Origin: Acanthacorydalis orientalis
Lineage: Eukaryota; Arthropoda; Insecta; Megaloptera; Corydalidae
NCBI GenBank assembly: GCA_034766995.1
Contig: CM068313.1
Coordinates: 28,605,825-28,669,824, forward strand
Direction of reading: 5' to 3'
DNA length: 64,000 bases
Made by a program: the position numbers and the translations under genes. This document shows positions 44,978 through 59,770 of this stretch, piece after piece. The notes beneath the pieces were generated by a model that saw nothing but the letters and a program-made list of their open reading frames with translations, searched no databases and was not told the DNA's origin. Position 1 is the stretch's first letter. Each line of letters opens with the position of its first letter.

Positions 44978-46458
44978 CATTTAAATTATTCTAATGAAAT
45001 ATATTATTTAAAATTTGAAAATATTTTTTATAGATAAAATCATTTATTGTTTAAGTAAAGTTAAAAAAGCTATACTTTTTCCAAATAATTGTACAATTTT
45101 TAATTATTTCTACTTATAATAGATTAATTTGTACATAAAATTATAATTATGTTTATTTTTATGTTAAAACTACTTACATATGAAATTCAATTTGAATTGA
45201 AATAAGTACATCGTTTAAATGTTGATTTACAAAAAGTGATTAGTATAATTACATGTTGATTATGAACTAATTATATTGGTTTTCGGTTCAAAAACGGTTT
45301 AGTAAACCAGTTTGTTAAACATCATTGATTAATTTGGTTATTTGCAAATTTAACATTCCGTTTAACTGCTAAGAGTATTTGTGAAAGTAATTTATTAAAT
45401 TGTCAAAATGTACGTCTATTAGTGCAGCAGAGAATTAACCTAACTATTAAATCATAGCAATATTTGAACATTAATGTTAATTTAACTTTACTAAGTAACA
45501 TTCGAGTATTATTAATCATTGTGCTTTTCATTTATTTTAAAAGTTTTGCATTGAATTTCATACAATTAATGGCTTGTTATTCATATGCCTTTATAAACCC
45601 TATTTTATTATTAAATATATATATATATATACATATTTATATATATATATATACATACATGTACATATATATATATATGTATATATATGTATATATAATA
45701 ATAATAATTGTAGTTATTTTTCAGTAACTTGACGCTCGATTCCATTATTTATTTTCTATTATGTACATTTTAATATCAATTGTAAAGTATAAATTAAGTA
45801 AAAAAACAACTTTTAAAATAGATGTACACATTTATTAAAACAATTAATTAAAACAAAATAAATCTGACATAATATTTATGAATAAACACAATTGTCTTAT
45901 ACATACAAATAAATGTTTAAGAACAATTAAAGTTTATATGTTCTAATTAGAATATCAGTAGAATCCAAGAGTTCTGCAATTAACAATTTTTTAGAAGTAA
46001 GTGATTTGTATCTGAAGTGTAGATCGAGATATATCTGTAGTACAGATAGCTTTCATGTAAACGATTCACTGGGAATGTGAATTTGTCTACGAGCAGGAAG
46101 TTTTTGTCAGTGAAGGCCGTCTCCGACTTCCAACGTTTACATAGCACGGTTATTCGCTATATTTTCAGCTTTGAAGTTTGTTTCATCATCCTTCAATTAC
46201 GAATTCTTCATTTACTCGAACTCATTGAGCGCAGTTTTATTATTGAAAGTTATTTGTTCTATCGATCGGCTTTTATAACAGATTCAAAATTATCTTCCTC
46301 TGTGAAAATAAAATAATTAGATTTTTTTATGATAGTTATTTGTATTTGTTAGTTTTTATTATCTTTGAATTGTTATCTTTATTCAAATTATTATAATTGG
46401 GCTGCAAATTGAAAAAATAATTTATTTATGTGACTTTCGTTACTAAATTAGCGTAAGA

Positions 46459-46521
<63 letters not shown>

Positions 46522-47089
46522 AATTCAAAAGTTATATGTAAATAAATTGATATAAAATTAAGTATCACAACTAAATTTAACATAAGAAAAATTATTTAAA
46601 TTATTTAATTCATATCTCAATGTGTGAATTCAAAGTTGAAGAAGTAAATATTGAAAGCAAATAAAATAAGGAATGCAAAACATAAAATTAGATGAACTGC
46701 ATAAAAATACATTCAATTAAATTTGTTCGAAAAGTGTGAATTGTCTGTGCTGAATATTAATTAGCGCCTACTTAGTGGAAAGTTATTTCATAAGAATAAT
46801 TGGAATTTACTATATTTATAAGACAAAATAATTATTAGAGAACATGAAACATATTCGATTTAAAAATAAATATATTTAAGGTTAGTTTATTTATTTTAAC
46901 GTCTTTTATTCTTTTAATAGATGTATGTAAAAGTCATATTAAGCTTTTATAAATTAGTGTAATGCAAAGAAAAGATAAATAAAAAATTATTCGATATCGA
47001 AATCGTACAATTTACGTTTGTATATGTTGTTGAATGATAACATATACTGATTAATGTTACAAATTGAAAAGCACCTAGAGATTTTTTTC

Positions 47090-47120
<31 letters not shown>

Positions 47121-47725
47121 TTATTTGAATAATTTTTTTATTAAATATTTTAAAAAGTTTAATTAATTTGCATTTATAATGCGTGTACATTCTGAAAATT
47201 ATGTTTTATTCTTCGAATAAAACATTTTAAGGGTTAAGAAAATTTTGAAGTTTTCTCATTTGAAGTTCAGCTACTATCATATATAAAAGTTAAAAGTTTT
47301 TTCTCCAGTTCAGTGTGTTTGACGTGATTGGAAAGTTTTCTGAATATTAGTTTCGTATATTTTATTTTGTACTTAATTAATTTCCTATGTAATATGATAT
47401 AAATAATAAAAGAAAAATACTCTGTAGATAAAATTAATAGTGATAGTATTGAAAACTTTTAAGTTAATATAATTAAAAGAATTCTCATTTTTATATTCAT
47501 ATATTTATTAATAAAATCAATTATTCGACTTGTATGCTGTTTTTTTTATGAAATATGTATAATAACATCTTTTATAATGTATTTTCGGCGAATGAAAAAT
47601 AAATATATTTTGATATTATTAAATATGGATTGTAATTAAAGAATGTTTCTCTTTGTCGTTATTATAAATGTTTTTAAAATATGTAGTATGCCTGAAAATT
47701 GTATTATCTAGTTATATAATGGTAA

Positions 47726-47772
<47 letters not shown>

Positions 47773-47990
47773 GTTTTAGTATACTTACAATATAAAATCC
47801 AAAAAGCAAATAAATTTTCATAAAGAAATGTTTATGGAGAAATATTTCAAATAAGCTTATAAAAAAGCAAAATTTTGTTTCCATTACGCACTATGCAGAC
47901 AATGTATATGAATTAAAATTATTGCCAAGCAGTGAAGTGTTAAATGTTATGTATATTAGTAATTAATTATTTGCAATTCTAGTGTAAGCA
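44127..47990. other. AT-rich intronic stretch
   Basis: TA arrays at about 44371-44440, 44932-44976, 45618-45700, 46461-46514, 47090-47115 and 47730-47770. A short palindrome GGTTTA-G-TAAACC lies at 45296-45308. At 45711-45737 a 27-base sequence after a TA array matches 44073-44099 at 24 positions. Around 46080-46300 the sequence is GC-richer and carries overlapping open frames on both strands (see findings). Confidence 0.5.
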
Positions 47991-48009
47991 ATTCATTTCT
48001 TATGCATTG

Positions 48010-48350
48010 AAAGTGAAATGTTACATTAACCTTGACCTGTTGCAAAGGGAGCATGTGAACGCTATACGTTTTCTGTTCTTTTGCGGAGACCGCGCTTAAT
48101 GGGCCATTTATCGAAATTACAGGAGTGCGTAGCTGTTTTCACCCCATTACCATTCCTCTTTGGAGAAATCACTTTGCAGACAGAATAATGGACAATTAAA
48201 CATCCCTCCATAAATTCTCGTGATCTGACTTTTTATTTGTCGCTAACGTTATTCACAAAGCAATGATCTGGGAATTGGCGAGGATTAGATTTAAATTGAT
48301 GGTTGGGGGAAACTTTTCAATTATTTTTGACCGTTTCAATTTACATTTGT
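48010..48350. promoter_or_regulatory. GC-richer intronic island, candidate enhancer
   Basis: About 340 bases without microsatellites and with clearly more G+C than the surroundings, inside the long channel intron. There is no splice-bounded open frame. Such an island in otherwise repeat-laden intron is what a conserved non-coding element would look like, but conservation cannot be judged from one sequence. Confidence 0.3.
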
Positions 48351-48739
48351 AAATTGGTCAACTTTAGATGTATAAACTTTGTTTTAATCCAGTTTTATGC
48401 TCTATATATTGCGAGATTTTTTTCATTGTGTCTATTTTAATTATTTTTTTTTAAGTCTCGAATACTTTAAAGTTTATAAAATAAAGATCTTATTTATAAT
48501 ATTTACTACAACTTAATATTTCACATTTAAATCTCATTTATGAAGTAAATCAAAAGTACGTCAACGCTTAAAACAATATTTATTTATTAAATACTTTTCT
48601 GAATAAAAAGTATGTAAATTATTTGGTTTTCAAGAAATGTTAACAGACTAAAATAAAGATTAATACACAGAAAAAATATTATATAAAAACACTAAATCTT
48701 TTTATTTTTTTTAATTTTTCTTTATTTTTATGTTATCTA

Positions 48740-48849
48740 TCTATCTATCTATCTATCTATATATATATATATATATATATATACATACACACGCACACAC
48801 ACACGCACACACACACGCACACACACACGCACACACACGCACACACACG

Positions 48850-48906
<57 letters not shown>
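48740..48906. repeat. Compound microsatellite TATC / TA / ACACACACGC / TA
   Basis: Tetranucleotide TATC units run into TA. About 75 bases of an AC tract follow, in which a G replaces A at regular 8- or 10-base steps, producing an ACACACACGC-type higher-order repeat. TA units then continue to about 48906. The ordered G positions show expansion by multi-unit slippage or unequal exchange. Confidence 0.9.
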
Positions 48907-48911
<5 letters not shown>

Positions 48912-49762
48912 GAGCATTTAATGTGTTCGTAAAACTTATTTATATTTAGATATTATTTCTTTCAAATGTTTTTAATCTTCTTTAATTTTGTATAGAACTT
49001 AGATTGAGTCTTTAGTCTTGCAGTTAAAAATTGCACAAATCGTGTTATAAGTTGTATTTTTAAAAATATTTTTCTCAAAAATTTACACAGTAACCCGTTC
49101 TGAATTTGGGTTTGTTGCATTCATGAAGTCTTAATTAAATTGTTTAGTTTCATATCTTCTTAGTTTCATATCTTAATTGTTTAGTTTCATATCTTCTTTA
49201 AGGATTGCCCATAACCATTGATCCACCTTAAACAGCAATTGGGACACAATACATATGGATGTTTGAAAAGATAATGTGAATCACTGGTTTATATATATAA
49301 AAAATTCTAATATTGGTACATACTATACTACTATAAATTACTAATATAAAAGTTTAGTAAAAATGGCAATGACACCCAATATTGTCTCAGGAGTTGCATC
49401 GAGTAGCTTTGGGAGCGGCAGTTTATCCACCCTTGCTATAGATGCTAATTGATATTAACTTATGTTTTCTTCTTAATTAGTCTTGTGAGATATTTTAAAA
49501 TTAAAATTTTATATCAAAGTCCCATTAAATATATAAGATTTATATTACATTAGTTTGTAAAGAGGTAAATAATAATTATTTATATTGATTTAATTTGTAA
49601 TCGTTTGGATTATAATTAACAAATTTGTAGGTTTAAGCTTTTAGAATTATTATTTTTTATATTTTTCTATTAATTATAATAAAAATGTTGTTTTTGTAAC
49701 ATTTTAATTTTTATTATATTATGATTGAATCAGTAAGTATTGTTGGATATTGTAACAGAGTT

Positions 49763-49814
<52 letters not shown>

Positions 49815-49933
49815 CTTTTTTGTTAAATTTCATTTGTACCTATTAGCTTAAATATAGTATTATTAAGAAATTAGGATTAAATATTCAGTATATAAATATT
49901 TTTCAACTACCACTACACACTCACACACAGACA

Positions 49934-49969
<36 letters not shown>

Positions 49970-50497
49970 CCATTACAACTATGATATTTTATCAAAATTC
50001 TTTTAACTTTATCTTTACTTAAAAACCAATACTATTTGTTTCGTATGTAGTGTTAATATTATTTTTGCAATTAATTGCTTCTGCATTAATTAATTATATC
50101 ATTTTAATATCTTCAGGTTTTTCATCTAACTACTTATAATTACAAATAATTTTTTATTTTTATAATATTATTCCGAATATTAAATTTAAAAAGTGTCACG
50201 TAATCGAAATTCCGCTTAATATTTAAGTCGTATTAAAATGTTGTCCAAGTGTAATTTCAAAAGCCTGTTTAGTAATGCGTTTAATAATATTTCGTCATCG
50301 TAGCGTCAAGACGCTTACCATGTTCATCATAAAGTAATCATGTCATGAAATCTGGTTAGCTGATGACATCCCAACATTCGATGTGAAAGCGTTAAAAATA
50401 TCAAAGAATGGCTTTCGACTAAAACATTAAGATATTTTTTTTTGAAACCATCATAAAATATGCATGCTGTGTTTTATGGTTGACGCCACTTCAATCA

Positions 50498-50564
<67 letters not shown>

Positions 50565-51446
50565 ATCTAACATATAAAATATTTTACGAGATAATATAAC
50601 ACGTTATTGGTATATCTTGGACTGTTATATGCTATTTTATTTTCATGGGCAGTTTTATATTAAGCATATAAAATAATGTTTACGAGTTGTATTTTTCTAC
50701 TGTGTGGAAATATTAGGCATATTTATTAAAATAAAAGTATATAATTTGATTGAAAAACAATGAAGCTGCATGTGTTAATAAATCTATTTTATTGAAATTT
50801 TTTTTCTTTTTTATTTTAATATCTTGATTGATTTTAATATTAAAATACATTGCTATAATGGTACGCATTAAATAAAATGGTTAAACTAAAATTAAATAAA
50901 TGATATTAAAAATATTATTTTTTTTCTAGTTAAATAGGGTTTTGTAGACGTTTTTGTAGCAATTTTTTTCTAATCCTGAATTTGTATTACACTTTAAAAT
51001 TTTATAATGCAGTTTTATAGGTCTTTCTATAGTTTGAACTAACTATAATGTAATTTCGATTTGAGAGAAAAATTGAGTAAAAACAGTGCTTTATATGAAA
51101 AATAACGAATAATTTTAAGCTTTTTAAAATATGCATCCTAAATTGCATTTTTTACATTTTTTTAAGTTACAATGTAAATAAAAATTTATTTTTATTTATA
51201 TGATATTTAAAAGAAAAAATATAGTATTATAAAATATTTTGAATTGATGGAAGAATGAGTATGAAATAATCTTTTAGGGAAAACGCTGTTTAAAAGTGTG
51301 AGTGTTTTCAAACACCTAGTTAAGTATTGATAAAAGATAACATTTTACTAACTAGTTAATTCTATTATGTTGTTCGAATTTTATCAAAATAGCAGTAATC
51401 AATTATAGAAAATGTATTTTTGAACGGTAAAGAAATAGATGGATTA

Positions 51447-51501
<55 letters not shown>

Positions 51502-51898
51502 ATTTACCCTTATATAAAATTCCACATCTCAAAAAAAGTGTAGCAAATGAAATATATACGTTTTCTGGATTTTAATCATGTGCAATAAAAATAAAAAATG
51601 TTTTATATAACTACATGTATTTTATTATGATAGAAAAATGTACAAAATCAGTCATTAAATTTGAAAATTTATAAAATTTTATATTCTGTCTTGTTAAAAA
51701 TCAAGGTTTCCTATGAGATGTGCGATGTATATTCGTATCATAAAATGATCTATATGTGGTTTAATGAATTTATGAGTAAAACTTAAACAAAGTAATGTTT
51801 CAGATTTATACATTATATTGTTATAATATATGTGACCATTACGACTATAATATGTGCTTGAAAAATATACAAAAATGTAATTTATATAAATAGTTTAA

Positions 51899-51955
<57 letters not shown>

Positions 51956-52439
51956 TGCTCGTGCGAATATTATTATTTGCGTGTAGGTGCGTATGTAGTG
52001 TATAATTGATTTTAGTGATTTGCATACTCTTACGCACTTTATTACAAATAGAACAGCAATAGGATTTAAAATAACGATTTTCCATAATATGAAATTTCCA
52101 ACTATTTGAACAGTATACAGTTACCTGAATTTAAATTAATCAATATATACAATGTTAAAATTTCCTATAAAATTAATCAGTTAATTAATTGAAACTGATT
52201 GTGCTTCATGTAACGGTTATGCTCAGATAATAACCAATTGTAAATAATCGTAAATAGTAATGTGTTTTCGATTTAAATAGGGAACCGAGTTAATTCGTAT
52301 TAAATGTTATTCATATTTGAAGCAATTTGATATTATTGTAATGATTTACTTATTAATCTAGAATATAATTTTCCGCGAACGTAATCATCACATATCGTTA
52401 TTTTCTCTGATAAAGAAATCATGTAAGAATAAGTAATGG

Positions 52440-52470
<31 letters not shown>

Positions 52471-52708
52471 CACACGCACACACACACAAATGTACATGTG
52501 AATATAATTACAATAAAATGTTCGTCAAAAATATATATTCATAAAACATTTATTTAAATTTTTGTTAAACGATTGTTAATATTCTAACAATACACAATAT
52601 GATTAAATATTAATTAAAGTTGACAATGCGGGTATTGAATATTATCTCAAGTATCTATACATTTTCAATCGAATATTACGTGATTTTTATTGTATTTATT
52701 CAAGTATA

Positions 52709-52759
<51 letters not shown>

Positions 52760-55077
52760 ACGTTTGTGTTTGTAATAAAAACATGTGTTAATAAGTAAAA
52801 AATGATTTTATTTTCATTCATTTTTTTATGTTATTTATCAGTATGTATTTATTTTGACATAAATACCACTTGTTTTCAATTGCTTCTTTACTTTTGATAA
52901 CAAATTTACACACATCAAACAATTAAAATAATGTGCGATATTATCAGAGACCAGTTTTTTCTTCAAACTAATTTTTTAGAATTTTTATCATCTATATTAA
53001 CTGAAGGTCTTTTCTTTAACGAAGAACACATCTTTTGTCTGTGATTTAACAATTGATTTGGCGTGTCCTTTCAAATAATCATTTATTGATAAGATATAAT
53101 AAATAATTCCTTTTATTGTGGGATGCTGATATTTATCTCTAATTTTTTTCTATACTAGAAACAATTTTTTGTTTTAAATATATGAAGAAATAATTTAGAT
53201 GAATATTGAATATATTATAAAATAATTATTTCTATTTTACATTTATTTAATTTAGGCTAAATATTTATATTCATATAAGTTAAATACATTATAAAAATGT
53301 GATGTTAGTTTAATAATTAGTTTGTTTTCAGTTTGTGCATATATTATAGATTTTTTGAAGTATTTTCTTTAAATTAGCTTCAAGTAGTGTATAATTTCAT
53401 TCTGGAAAAGACCAATAAAATTAATTTAAGATTCTGAAAAACTAAATTTTAATATTATTAATTTTTCATGTTTTATGGTTTAAAACGACGCTAAAAATTA
53501 TAAATAAGATATGCATTAATTATGAACACTAATAAATTAAATGAAAAGTTTATGGTTATTTAATTTATGAAAAATAAGGTTATTTTTATTATCAAATAAT
53601 GAAAATAAGCAAAATTTAAAATAATTATGCATATAAGTATATATATATATATATATAAACATACTCACATACATACATACATACACACCCACATACAAAC
53701 ATATTATATATATATATATATTCTGTGTAAGTAATGTTTAATTTCTTTAATAAATAAAAAATGCCGTTAAAATAAATTGGTTAAATAAGTTCTTGGGAGA
53801 AATGTGTTATTGTTTTTAATAAACGACTCATATTATCAAAACAAAATTGTCACCTTAAATAATGTTTTATTTTAATTAACTTTAAATAATATTTCTATTG
53901 TAATTTATATTTTTAATTAATACATTTTTATTGAAATATTCATATAGTTTTTTAGGTACTGATTGAACTTAATAATTTAGTGAATATATATATGTATATA
54001 ATATTACATAATTTCCAAAATTATATATTTAAGTAAAACCATAATTAAATGAGGTCAATTTACTTTAAGAAATTTTGATTCAGTCTTTTAAGGAATATGT
54101 GTGTGTGTGTTTTTTTTATTAATTAAGCTAACACAGACTTTCTTTTTATGGAATGTAGTTACTTCTTGGTAAAATTGGTATAGAATAAAATACAATGTTT
54201 TATGATTCAACATAACAATAGGTGTTATGAATGTATAGAATAATATTTTCCTGTCAGTATTATTACGTTTTAATCTGAGATTAAAAGAAAATAAAAATGA
54301 AATATTGGAACAACGATAGTCATACACAATACGCATCGTATGTTATCTGCCTGTGTTTGCGTCAATAAAATTAATAACATTCATCATAACAAAACAAAAA
54401 AAGCATACATTGTAGTTACAGAAGTGTATGTTCTGTTATGAAGCCAGCAACCCCTTTTCGGTCACGATATATGAACTTGTCATATTGAATACACAATTAT
54501 ATATGGATAATTCTCAGTACGGTATTTTATCTGAATTAACTTTCAATAGACGGTACTTTTTTCCGCTTTATGTTCGATTTCGAGATATTAACGAAATAAA
54601 CATAAATAATGTAATAAATTTTGAATACGGTATCTTCATATTTTTTCATATACATTCTAATATTATTTAAATGAATGACTGATATTAATGTATTATAGAT
54701 AGCAATAATAATAAAAATTTATCTTTAATGTCAAAATGTTTGAGAAACACAAATATACAGTATTAAAAATCATCGTCACATATAGTTTATTTTTTTATTA
54801 TTTAACAAATCTGATACTCTTTCTGATAATGTTTTTGAACATAATTCAGATAAATAAGAAATATATGTATTTAATTATTTTACATTTATATCTTTCATTT
54901 TAATTTTTAATACTATTTTCAATTTTAAGATTTTATTTTCATGTTTAATAATATTTACATAATTAAATATAATTACTGTAAATATGAGGTAGAATATTTT
55001 TTGCACAAGTATAAAATTTATATAAACTTTTCTTAAAATTAATTTGATTTAATTAGCTGACAAAAGTATCTATTATA

Positions 55078-55119
<42 letters not shown>

Positions 55120-55790
55120 CAAAATGAATAAGCAATATATAAAATTTCAGTTTTAATAAATTCGGTTGACTTGATAGTTCATGAAGTTTAATTTTACGAT
55201 GATTTGAAAACAATATTATAAAAAAATAAGACTTTACTTGAAATATAATAATTAATCCGTTTAAATAGTGATTTATATTTATAGACTTTGCAACATATAG
55301 TGATGGAATATTGTATATTAAAAAATGTAAAGAAATCAATCTATTTTTTAATTTAACAGTAGATTAAAAGCAATGTGAAATCTAAAATGTGTGTCATTCG
55401 GTTTTTGTTTCGCTTTAAATAGTTCTTTTTCTTTGCAAAACTAGTTATACATATTACATATACTCAGTCAAGCCATAACGACTTCATATGCATCTTTGAC
55501 ATGTTTAAAACACTCGCCAGAGGCATATTATGTTAGATTCTCAGTGGTGCTGTGAAACGTTTAGTTCTTTTAAAATGAGGATACAAGCGTATCTCCGTTC
55601 AACTGGAATTCATCCTTCAGCCATAGCTTACTGAAATTGCTTACTTGGCAAAGCTATAAAAAAGATATAGTGGGACGTATGTACATATAGGTAGATTTTC
55701 GATGTGTATGGGAGTTAAACCTACGCGAGTAACGCAGAATTGAGTCGCATATCATTTCATTGTAATGCAAATATTACAGTTTATCATGTT
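48907..55790. other. AT-rich intronic stretch
   Basis: TA arrays at about 49766-49814, 49937-49967, 50500-50562, 51449-51499, 51900-51953, 52440-52465 (AC-rich end), 52710-52758, 53637-53722 (with CATA units) and 55072-55116. The 15-mer TTAGTTTCATATCTT is repeated three times at 49144, 49160 and 49181. A perfect hairpin AGCGTC-AA-GACGCT lies at 50302-50315. The section 55440-55740 is GC-richer without recognised content. An 80-codon frame at 54428 follows an acceptor-like TTACAG but matches nothing known to me. Confidence 0.5.
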
Positions 55791-55796
55791 TAATAT

Positions 55797-55860
55797 AACT
55801 AGCTGAATATACAAATACGCGAAGCTTTACTCGCTCAATAAATTTCATACGTAGTCCGAG
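55797..55860 (+). repeat. Transposable-element debris with ACTAGCTG motif
   Basis: The segment ACTAGCTGAATATACAAATA followed by CGCGAAGCTTTACTCGC resembles the ACTAGCTG...CGCGAAGC...CGC signature that recurs in dispersed animal repeats. It is too short and decayed to assign to a family. Confidence 0.25.
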
Positions 55861-56449
55861 GTAATAAAGCTTCTATATTATTTATATTAATATTATCAAT
55901 AGAAAGATATCCTATACATATACATGTATGTATATATATATATATTCTTTAATTTAAAAAGTATAAAGAACTATAGGTTATTATTACATTTAAAATATTA
56001 TATTAATTGATTTTTTCAAGAATTCACAAATATTATTTAGTAAAATTAGACTGTTATTTTTTGAATACATAATTTTTATAAGTAGATAATAATGTATTTA
56101 TTATCGTTTTCTCTATATAAAATGATTGTAGAAGAAGATTATATTTTAAAGAGTTTCAATAAGATTGTAAAAATCTGTGATTTATATTTTCTTTTTAATT
56201 TCTATGATAAGATGTGAAAATGTATAAAATAATTGAGTATATATATATATATATAGAATCTCTATTCTTAATAAATATCAATTATAATTATGTTTAAATC
56301 AATATAATATTTTTTTATTGTAAATTTTTTATGATGGTAATTTTTGCTTTTATGATAAATGACTTTTCTTACTGAAATCTAATTAAGGACATAGTCATAT
56401 AGATGAACAGCCTCTTTCAAATTGTAAGCCAATATATTCGTTATTTAAT

Positions 56450-56720
56450 AAAATCTGTCTTCGAAATCACTTTAACACTTTAAGCATGTCTTTACAAAAC
56501 AGCGGTCGATAGCAAGCTTAATAATCCATGGACAAACTTTACGACACTTGTCGTAAGAGTTCACGAAAAAATAACCTCATGGCTAACTAAATCCTCTGTG
56601 ACAGACACCACAACATTCGATTGTCTAGTAGATACACAAGAGAAAGCTTTTTGTTCCAAACAGACGCAGCTTGAATCAAACATCATCCCAACTGTTCAAT
56701 ATAAATGTAATAAAAGAAGA
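56450..56720. promoter_or_regulatory. GC-richer intronic island, candidate enhancer
   Basis: About 270 bases free of microsatellites. It contains the perfect palindrome ACGACA-CT-TGTCGT (56541-56554). No open frame with splice sites. Regulatory role inferred from composition only. Confidence 0.25.
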
Positions 56721-57093
56721 TACGTTGTCTGTCTGATAAATTCGAAATAAACAAAGTGAATCAATAAGTGAAATAATCAAAGTGAATGTATTTGCACTGA
56801 AATTTAAATTATTATTTAACAAATATTTAAATCAAAGGAAGTTATCAAGTAAAAGATTTTACTGTATATAAGAAGATTAATAAAAAAACAATTAAAAATA
56901 ATTAAATTACTTAAAAATAATTAAAAATAATTTTACATTTCAAAGATAATTATATCTAGGTTTGTAAAATTGGTCTAATATATTGTATAAATAAATCGAA
57001 ATCTTGTTAATAAGATAGATTGATTTTTAAATACTTTATCTTTTTTTTTAAAAAAAGCATAATATTAAATATGAAAATCACAGTGAATTCACA

Positions 57094-57480
57094 TCGACAA
57101 ACGATTCAGAATTCGACAAACGATTCTCATATTTTGAACGATACATAATAACCTAACAAAAGCTCATGACATGATAAATGTAAATTTTAGTGTTCATAAT
57201 TAACGAACGTAAATACCGGACAACAACATAATTATTTGCTTTAGGAAAATTCAAGTCCACAGTCAATCGAATACTTCACCGAATATTTAGATATATGCAG
57301 TATTAAACAGTTTATAAAACGAATTTACGATCAAACAAGGTGATTGGCATTCGTGTACGTTTGCACTGCACAACAAAACGGACACAGTTCACGGATGGAA
57401 GCACAACCTATTGAATTGGTTGTTGGTGGCCGTGTAACATTTTATATTGCTGCCCTTTAATTAATAATAGTGTTGAACCG
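57094..57480. promoter_or_regulatory. GC-richer intronic island with duplicated 14-mer
   Basis: TCGACAAACGATTC occurs twice in tandem (57094-57107 and 57113-57126, period 19). GC-richer sequence around 57340-57465 includes GGTTGTTGGTGGCCGTG. No coding potential was recognised; a possible enhancer or an old repeat. Confidence 0.3.
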
Positions 57481-59247
57481 TGAAAATGTGTACGGTTATG
57501 AAAAATAAATTCACATAAGTAAGTGAAAAAATTAGTGTTTATACTTTAAAAGGTTTTGATGGTTTGATAAAACCTTCATGAATTATACAGTAATTTAATG
57601 TGAAAATTGTATACTTGTAAAGATAATAAAGAGTAAACCTTGTGGGAAGAATAGGTAGGTAAATAATAATTAACTTTTTATGTAGTCATTATACTGTACT
57701 AAAGATATAATTCGTATTGTAAACGCGAGTTTTACATTTTTTTGTTCTATATTATATAAACAAGAATAATCAAAAAATGATTTATTTCAAGCGATGCTGT
57801 TCTTATTTATGTCATTTAATAGATACATTTAAAAACTAATTAAATTCTATCTAATTTTAAATTTAAAATAGATTTTTACGATTGAATAAGGTGTAATGTA
57901 GCAAATTAATTACAATATTTTTACTTATAACATATTTACATTAATAATTTTCTTCTTGCAAGAAATAGATGAAAATTATAGCATGTATTTAAAAAACTGA
58001 AATGAATGTTTCATAGTTTAATATTATGAAACTCAAAATATTTAAAAGTAAACTTATCTTACAAAAACTAAAATTAAAATTTTTTTTTATATATAAAAAC
58101 TCACATTTCTTGTTACTTTGTTCGCAGAGGACAAAATGATGAGACATGTTTGCCTTAACAGCTCATATGTTTCAAGTTTAATTCATTATGTTTAATTCTT
58201 AGGTATTTTTATGTTTAAATATTACGTTATAAAAACCAATAAACCGATTTTTCTTTCTATGTTTCTTTTTATTTTCCTATTATATACTTGTTATAAATAA
58301 AAAATAAATTTCATTAAAAATACTTATTATTAATTTCAAGACTGAAAATATTATATTCTTAGTACGACTACATTATATATATATATATATATATAATAAT
58401 AATAATTTGTTTGACTAGAAAGATTATCTTCATAAAAACTATTTTATAAAAGTGATACACAGTATAGTTTAAATATATTATGATTATTATTATGTAAAAT
58501 TAACTTAAGTATTATTAAAATAAAAATTATGGATAATTTATAAATATAATTTTAAGAAAAGTGTATCTCTTGATAAAAAAATAGTAATCCATTCAAGAAC
58601 TACTGTCTTATTTATTGAAAAAGTGCATAAATTAAAATTTCATTGATATAATAATTCAATTTGTTCATTTTAATAACGCATTCGATTTAATAACACTTAA
58701 TAATTTTTTAATAAATTTAAATTGAGGAAACTTTGAACAAGACTATTAAATTTTATAAATTATTCAAAATATACATTTGAAAAATGATACTATGTACTTT
58801 TATGTTTAACCAGTTTCATATTAATGTTAATAATTTTTTATTTTTTTAAAAAAAAATATTCCAGTGCAAATATACATGAAAACTAGATAACTTCAAAATG
58901 AGAGAAAATAAGTAATATGTTAAGGAAAATTCGATATTGAAAGTTTGATAACTATAAATAGCTACTAATTATTCTAAAGACCTTTGTTAATAGAGCTGTC
59001 TATATCTTGAAAGAGTAGGATGAGATGATCAAGTCAAGTTTTGTTGTATACCTCGATATCGATTATTGATTTTAAAGTTGAACATAAGCTTATAAATATA
59101 TTTTGAATAACTAAACGTTAAAGTAATTTTCTCTGATTATATGTTTTTTATGAAATAATTATTTGTTATATTATTTCATAATTGATAAATGGTATGATTT
59201 TTTATTGTTGTATTTAAATTTATTGACATGTAATATTTCTATAGTCT

Positions 59248-59303
<56 letters not shown>

Positions 59304-59498
59304 TAATATTTCAAACAATCAATGTGTGTAACATTTATGGAATTTAATATTCAGTAATAATGGTTAGTTTATAGCAGCTGAAAAATTGTTGTTTTTATTT
59401 TTGTGATTGAAAACGATATTGTGAACTGTGTACGAATGTTTTTATATTTTCTTTTTTGATGCAAAAAATATGAATTGTTTTTCATTAAATTGTATGTG

Positions 59499-59540
<42 letters not shown>

Positions 59541-59735
59541 TTAAAATCCAGTAAATACCTATACTACTACATATATATTTTTATATACTTTTTTTTGTTA
59601 CAAAGAAAATTTTCAAATGGAAACTATTCTGTTCTCTATACATAAATTACGATGAATAAGTTTTGGTAATGTATGAGACAATAGAGTATTACTTTTTATA
59701 TGTATTTATGCATATATATATATATATATATATGG

Positions 59736-59770
<35 letters not shown>

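Noticed and set aside
54428..54670. 80-codon frame after an acceptor-like TTACAG
   Set aside because: Acceptor tract is weak, product matches nothing known to me, no donor or poly(A) context that would make an exon.
55540..55565. CAGTGGTGC as an hAT-type terminus
   Set aside because: No matching second end or 8-bp target duplication was found.
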